In this document: in pieces, positions 58,451 to 64,000 of the stretch
Layout of the letters: every line of letters starts with the position of its first letter
How positions within the stretch are numbered: position 1 is the stretch's first letter
Assembly (NCBI GenBank): GCA_037893245.1
Contig: JBAIAA010000441.1
Coordinates: forward strand, 1,488,001 to 1,552,000
DNA: 64,000 nucleotides
Direction of reading: 5' to 3'
DNA from: Crossaster papposus
Lineage: Eukaryota > Echinodermata > Asteroidea > Velatida > Solasteridae
Program-made: the position numbers and the translations under genes
Notes under the pieces: model-generated
The model's input: only the letters and a program-made list of their open reading frames with translations
Told to the model about the DNA's origin: nothing
Databases searched by the model: none

Positions 58451-58792
58451 GGTGGAGTGATTTGGCCTAGCGGTTAGAGCACCGGACTTATGTTCTGTTG
58501 TTTAAGAGGCAACAGCGGCGTGGTTTCGAGCCCGGGCCGCGCCGGACACGTGTGCACTTAAGCAAGGCACTTAACCACTATTGCTTCGTCCTTCGGATGG
58601 GACGCAAAGTCGTAGGTCCCGTTTGTTGTATAATGCACACAAATGAACCCAGAAAAACTTATCGCTAAGAAAAGGGGTTTGCCCCGGTGTTTCTGGAGGA
58701 TCAAGACCTTCTTGTGGGGATCAGGCTAAGAGAAAAAAAGACCTTTAGACTAAAGCTGTCAATCCGGACTTTGGTCCATACGACAACAACAA
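58451..58792 (+). mobile_element. tRNA-derived SINE, copy 4, with target duplication
   Basis: The repeat cagctacagca lies at 58,440-58,450 and again at 58,793-58,803. The head ggagtgatttggcctagcgg is followed by B box gtggtttcgagcccgg. The body has attgcttcgtccttcggatg and aaaaggggtttgccccggtg, and a (caa)n tail ends the element. It lies inside the transposon-borne pseudogene and so is younger than it. Confidence 0.88.
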
Positions 58793-59583
58793 CAGCTACA
58801 GCATGCCAGTCGAGTGGACGTGGTCTGGGTCCAGTACTGTGACAACAGCCTGCAATCTCAGACCAGAAACGAGCAGGGGAAGGGCATCAGGAGAAGAGTT
58901 TGTGGATTCACGAATCTACCTGGAAACTGGCAAGAGTTTCTGCGGATAGATGCCAACAAGGTTGAGTTGTTTGCCTTCTTGGCGAAGCACATCAGTCGCC
59001 TGGAAACTGACAAGCAGATAGTCACCACAAACGGTTCATAAGTTATGTGCAGCCTTTCAGAGGATACTAGTGGTCTCGTCCCATGCAACCATGAGGATGC
59101 TGATACACGGATGACGCTGCACCTGGCAGATGCAGTCATTAACCTTGTGTTCCAGAAGATTCTATTGCGCACAGTGGACACAGACCTGGTTGTCTTCGCT
59201 GTGGCAGTAGTATCCAAACTTGTAATCCAGGAACTGTGGGTGACATTCGGTACAGCTGCACACTTCAGGTGCATTCCTACTCACGACATCGCTGCATCTC
59301 TTGGTCCCGACAAGCCAAGCTCTGCTATTATTCTATGCCTTCGCCGGGTGTGACACTGTATCTTCGTTTTCTACACGGGACGAGAAGGCAGCCTGGGAAA
59401 CTTTGAAGGTATGTGAGAAAGTGAATTCAGCATTTTTTGCTCTGTCCACAGGACCAGCACAAATAACTAAAGAGAACTTGGCTTTGCTGGAACAATTCAC
59501 CATCCTGCTGTACAACCGCACCAGCAGCCTGGAGAACATAGACGAAGCTCGCCAAGAGATGTTCGCCAAGAAAGGACATCATC

Positions 59584-59600
59584 CCCCCCCCCCCCCCCCC

Positions 59601-59636
<36 letters not shown>
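59584..59636. repeat. Poly-C tract
   Basis: This is a run of about 50 C broken by a single A near 59,601, inside the pseudogene. Its length is unreliable in most assemblies. A similar tract of about 26 C is at 18,558-18,583. Confidence 0.9.
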
Positions 59637-60466
59637 ACCAAAGCAGCCCTGGCGCAGTATATCAAGAGGGCAGTGTACCAGGGTGGACACTGCTGGGGCA
59701 AGGCTCTGGAAGTGTATGTTGACATGCCATCCCCAGCTGACTGGGGTGGGTTGATCCCGACAACTGTAAACCATTGTGGACTACCCTGTCTGAGGCCAGC
59801 ACTTCATCTAGAGAACTCCTGCACTGCGGTTGCAAATAAGGCTGTGCAGGAAAGGGGCAAGTGCAAGAAGGCAGCATTAAAGTGCACTGCTCTCTGCCAG
59901 TGTGGTGGACGAGACTGCAATGTATAGACTAAACGAACGCATAATGCTAGCAAATCATTTTGCTGACTCAGCATTTGTCCTCTACCAGTTTGCAGCTTAC
60001 TGATACGTTTAATAGTTCCACATGCATTGATAAATGGTTAACAATATTTTACTATCCAATTGCATGGACATGTGTTCATCATTGCTGCATGTTTTTGTGT
60101 GTTTTAAATAGTAGCGTTTCTAAGATTGTGCACGTTTGACATTTTGCTGACTCGGCACTTATTCTCTCAACATGCAGACCTGCATATCTCACTGTCTGCA
60201 TTTTAGAGACAATGTTGTAACATTCTGGAATGCTACTGTGATAAATCGGAACCTTCAAGATCCTTTCATTGCAAGATAACCCCAAATTCCCTGTGTCGCT
60301 AATGGTTTATCACTGCCATTTTTCAAAATGGCCGCCAAGACCGACCTAGAACTATTTCGCGATGGCTCCATTTCTTAAAATGTGTTATGGGTCATAAACT
60401 ACAACTGTGCCAAATTTCATGCTTCTATGAACAAAACCACAATTATTTCACATATCTGCCCCACTA

Positions 60467-62796
60467 TAGCCTGGGCCCTACTAATCCTCCTTTTGTTGAT
60501 TGTTCCACTGGACTCTGTTATTTCTCTTTTGGCGTTTCTTCTGCCAACCATGGTGCGCATCATGCTTGTATGTCCCCCTTTATATGTTTGGTTTCATGTA
60601 CATTGTACACAGCTATTTTTTCTCTGAAGATCTTGTTAATAAGATCGAAATATTAGGCCATAACTTGATTTTTATTGTGTGCCATGGGCAGACCGTACAA
60701 TAGGCTTTTACAATTATTCAGACGGCTGGTCACAAACGCGTATTAACACTGAAAGGGAATCGTGAGACAGGAATTTACTTATTTTAGAGTTGGAGTTGCA
60801 GTGCGTTCACCTCGCGATGTTTTCACCTCGCTAAAATATTTGCTTGGCAGCGACCGTGGCAAACAGGAATTGCCGTGGTCACTTTGGCCCGAAATAGAAT
60901 ACAGAATAGTGTTAATACTACTCGTTGCGTCCTTCTACTTCACACGTTTGTTTGAATCAAATGTACGAAGACTGACCCAGAACCACTATCCCCGTTAACT
61001 CACCTACAGTTTGGTTCACCAACAGCACTGAAAACCTTTAAAAACTTATGCTTAAGTTGAGAAAAAACCGGCGAAGGATGCAACTTCTGAGACCGGAACC
61101 AGGAAGTAATCCATTTGAGTTCTTGTTTGCGTTAACCGCTGGAATAGCGCCCTCATCAACCGCTTGAATAGCGCCCTCAGCCTCGTGATCCGGTGTTTAA
61201 AAAAGTGTGACCAATTAATGTTGACAAATCATTGAATGATTAATGATTTTTGGTTTGGTAAAAGCGTGTGATTGTTTTTTCTCAGACGAAATTGAATGTG
61301 AAAGTTGGTGAATTGAACGAAAATGCTTTTAGCCGGGAAAACCTATAGTTCTAAATATTTCAAACCAACTGTATTTATGGAAAGACTTTTACGTTTTATG
61401 TCTGTACCAAAGTACGCCACCAAAAAAAACCCCACCCTTAAACCCTCATTCCACGAGGGGGGAAAGCGTGTTTAGGAAGCAATGTGCAATGTACGTGCAG
61501 TCTTTGTGGTTAGTTTTGTACGTATTTTTAACAATCAATATTTGTGTAACAATTACTAACTTTTTGGTTGAGGTTGATCGTATTAATGTTCGTATAGATC
61601 GTGTTTGCACTGGTGTTTTTGTTTGTCTTTGAAAAATATAATGAGTAAATCTTTGTATGTATTCGTTGTTACTAGATCACAATAAAACAATTTTGTACAT
61701 AAAACACTATAAATTCCAAGTTTCAGAAAAACAACGTCTCTCAGATTTCCGTTCACATACAAACTCGAGTGATATGAATATAATATGTTTTGTGGCCATT
61801 ATTACTAGTGTACACATTTGAAAACATAAAAACAAAAACACACTACTGAATTATTAATGAAATAATTGACTGCATGTATGTGAATAACAGGTTACAATCA
61901 TTTTGTGAAAGTGTTCTCAAGAAAAGCGGTGTATAGGCTACCACCTTTAATAAATTGGAGAGAAAAAAGATGGGAATTCCACCGATCAGGGGTTGCTGTG
62001 AAATTATTATCCTCGGTGGTTTTTCTTCGGGCGAATTTTCACCGTTTTTATCACTACAAACTTAAACACGAATGTGTTGCAACGAACCGAAACTTGGAAT
62101 TTTAAGACTCGGTGTCGTATTTCGAAACTCGCTGTTTTCCCGGGCGGATTGAGCGGATAAGTTAGCACGTTACAATCACATACTCGTTTATCCGCTGTGC
62201 TTACTTCTCCTGATGCCGGGCTACCAACAGAGGGCGCTATCATCATATTGTTCATCGCATTTATGACAAAATTTGGCTGATTTCAGGACCAATTTTCGTT
62301 AACTGGTCACCCAGATAACTATATACTATAGGGAAAAGACAACTAAATTGGGCAACATGATCAACAAAGATTGGTAAATAATTTAATTTGAAGATTGTAG
62401 CAAGTTGTTTTTATCAGTAGGGATGATGAACTGAACTGAGGAGAAGTTTTAATTATATCTCTGAGCGCCCACATGAGGCGGACTATGTATAAATCTTGTT
62501 GATAAATACACAAATATTCGTTGTTATTATTATTATTATAAATAAATGCAACAGGCAACTGTACACTTTTAAAACACATTTTTTTTGACCCTATAAAGTC
62601 GGCGAAAATGTAAAACCACTGCGCAATTTTGCGCATGCGTGTTGAAGCGAAATGTTCCTTTCGGAGAAGTGAGCACCCCGGAGAAGTGAGACCGCCACAC
62701 CGCCATTAAACAGCATTGTGGGGTGTATGTAAATCAATATTGATGGGGAATTGGCAACGTGTATATAGGGTGAATTAAGGTTAAGCAGATCATGCA
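60467..62796. other. Intergenic, no gene seen
   Basis: Short frames show no domain or codon pattern. A ttattattattattat run lies at 62,523-62,540. No RNA gene or repeat of note is visible. Confidence 0.45.
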
Positions 62797-64000
62797 GTTT
62801 ATCTAGTCTCTATCTCTAGTCTCTATTATTTGTCTAGGAAAAATGGACATTGTGATATTTAGCCCAGCAAACCAAAACTGGGTAAAAATGGTGTGTCCAT
62901 TAATTGGGCGGAAAAGTAGTTAAAGGGTTGCCTAACATAGACGTGAACAAGTTCAAGAAAATCCCCAAAATACATTTTAATTATTAATGATTACTGTAAG
63001 CAACAAAAATCTTTAATTTGGGTGGTTTCCTTGAACTTGTTCAAGTCTCTCACCTTCGGCAACCATTCACCTATCTTTTAGCCCAATTTATGGACACACC
63101 ATTTTCCCCAGTTTTGGTTTGCTGGGCTAAATATCACTATGTTATCATTGTCGTACCCCTCTGCCACATATCGTGCTGGGTATAAAAAAAGTCTCTATAA
63201 TAGTCTATAGTCTCTAGTCTCTGTAGTCTCTATATAGTACCCAGTCTCTATCTCTAGACTCTAGTCTATATCTAGTCTCTATAATAGTCTCTATTTTACC
63301 TGGACTATATCTAGTAGCCTGTAGTCCCTAGTCTCTATATATTCATTCATAGTCTCTATGTAGTCTATAGTCTCTTTCTAGTCTCTAGTCTCTAGTCTCT
63401 ATATAGTCTCTACAGTCTCTAGTATTTAGTAGCTAGTAGTCTCTAAACATTTCTCTAGCCTCTGTAGTCTCTAGTCTCTATAATAGTAAATGGTCTCTAT
63501 ATAGTCTCTAGTCTCTATATAGTCTCTATAGTCTCTATAAAGCTTCTATACAGTTCATAATAGTCTCTATAAATAATAGTCTCTAGTCTCTATTATTATA
63601 GTCTCTATAGTCTCTAGTCTCTAGTTTCTATATAGTCTCTAGTATCCATTCTGTAATATAGTCTCTAGTCTCTATATAGTCTCTATGTAGTCTATAGTCT
63701 CTAGTCTCTATGTAGTCTCTAGTCTCATATAGTCAGTCTCTATAGTCTCTTTAGTCCCTATAGTCCCTGTCTCTAGTCTCGATATAGTCTCCAGTCTCTA
63801 TCTCTAGACTCTAGTCTCTAGTCTTAATAGTCTCTATAGTCTCTAGTCAAAAATAGTCTCTGTACTCTCTATAGTCTCCGTATAGTCTCGAGTCTCTATA
63901 TTGTCTCCAGTCTCTATATAGTCTTTATGTAGTCCATAATAGTCTCTATAAATAATAGTCTCTAGTCTCTAAATATAGTCTCGTCTCTCTATAGTAGTCT
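62797..64000. repeat. tagtctc satellite, interrupted by a MITE
   Basis: Irregular repeats of tagtctcta with spacers such as tatatagtctctag and aatagtctctat fill 63,170 to the window end. A short piece is also seen at 62,800-62,850, just left of the MITE. The array continues past the right edge. Confidence 0.93.
62852..63138. mobile_element. MITE with long inverted termini in satellite
   Basis: The left gtgatatttagcccagcaaa and the right tttgctgggctaaatatcac form an inverted repeat that extends about 85 bp, including atggtgtgtccat / atggacacaccat. An inner pair gaacaagttcaag / cttgaacttgttc follows. It appears to have inserted into the tagtctc satellite. Confidence 0.88.

Larger units (their letters stand above)
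56881..59926 (+). pseudogene. Broken HEDADTR/AGCDTVSSF protein gene inside TIR element
   Basis: Fragments in several frames recall a protein family found in many copies in cnidarian and echinoderm genomes. N-terminal pieces are AVQQPNSHQVPVITVDQPLY and SIERRHKETTQQVLFAQHV. Later pieces are LPGNWQEFLRIDANKVELF, CNHEDADTRMTLHLADAV, LLRTVDTDLVVFAVAV, ELWVTFGTAAHFRCIPTHDI and AGCDTVSSFSTRDEKAAWET. Acidic motifs in EDAD and TVDTD recall PIN/FEN-type nuclease folds, which is inference. The frame changes several times with stops, a poly-C run of over 50 bp interrupts the 3' part, and a SINE splits the middle. It is clearly inactive. Confidence 0.7.
56368..60466 (+). mobile_element. Decayed TIR DNA transposon
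   Basis: Long imperfect terminal inverted repeats of about 180 bp begin tagtggggcggata on the left and end tatctgccccacta on the right. Matching inner phrases are catagaagcatgaaatttgg / ccaaatttcatgcttctatg and gccattttccaaaatggcgg / ccatttttcaaaatggccgc. It encloses one degenerate protein-coding region and a SINE. The target duplication is unclear. I do not recognise the superfamily. Confidence 0.75.

Noticed and set aside
59301-59927. 208-codon frame including a long polyproline run
   Set aside because: The run is the poly-C tract read as codons inside a decayed transposon gene, not a real proline-rich protein.

Overview
The window is nuclear DNA from an animal: AT-rich, intron-rich and dense in transposons. 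A UNC5-like ZU5-UPA-Death gene, CR1/L2-type and Penelope-like retroelements, a tRNA-derived SINE and several short TIR elements suggest a marine invertebrate deuterostome, most likely an echinoderm. That placement is inference; no species is identified. All similarities quoted were judged by eye.

Layout. (1) 1-34,200: a long array of intronic cassettes on the + strand. Each cassette carries one tiny exon with a good splice acceptor and donor. I count 24 microexons of 9, 12, 15, 21 or 27 nt. Every one is a multiple of three, lacks stops in the used frame, and can begin and end in phase 0. The central part (about 5,480-13,815) is five near-identical 1,683-bp tandem units, each with the exon LPPIPPP. 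The other cassettes are older, with similar intron flanks but different exon peptides. The array is interrupted by a TTAA-flanked foldback element that itself contains a LINE (14,920-17,872), and by a SINE (20,264-20,662). (2) 34,215-41,344: nine further exons in consistent phase. They encode 574 residues: a short lead, a ZU5 domain, a UPA domain, a four-cysteine segment, a linker and a C-terminal Death domain. The array ends in phase 0 and the first of these exons starts in phase 0, so the simplest reading is one gene with a large, combinatorially spliced microexon region before its ZU5-UPA-Death body. Its 5' end lies left of the window. (3) 41,345-46,980: no convincing gene; MITEs, a foldback element and an 11-bp minisatellite. 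(4) 47,027-50,439: a Penelope-like element made of a truncated RT/GIY-YIG ORF and a head-to-head inverted partial copy. It sits against the stop codon of a small two-EF-hand gene on the - strand (50,437 to about 51,560). (5) 51,600-64,000: repeats. These are a GC-rich dispersed repeat, a SINE, a roughly 500-bp tandem block rich in TGACGTCA, a decayed TIR transposon carrying a HEDADTR-motif protein (56,368-60,466), and a TAGTCTC satellite (63,170-64,000).

How it may work. ZU5-UPA-Death tails belong to cytoplasmic signalling proteins such as UNC5, UNC5CL and PIDD. The microexon peptides are rich in proline (LPPIPPP, SAPWPPR, PAPLSFP) or carry tyrosine beside acidic residues (IYE, YET, GVIEY, GYRDVPSQ). 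An alternatively spliced linker that swaps SH3/WW/EVH1-type and SH2-type docking motifs ahead of a death-signalling module is therefore plausible. This is a hypothesis from sequence and phase alone and needs transcript evidence.
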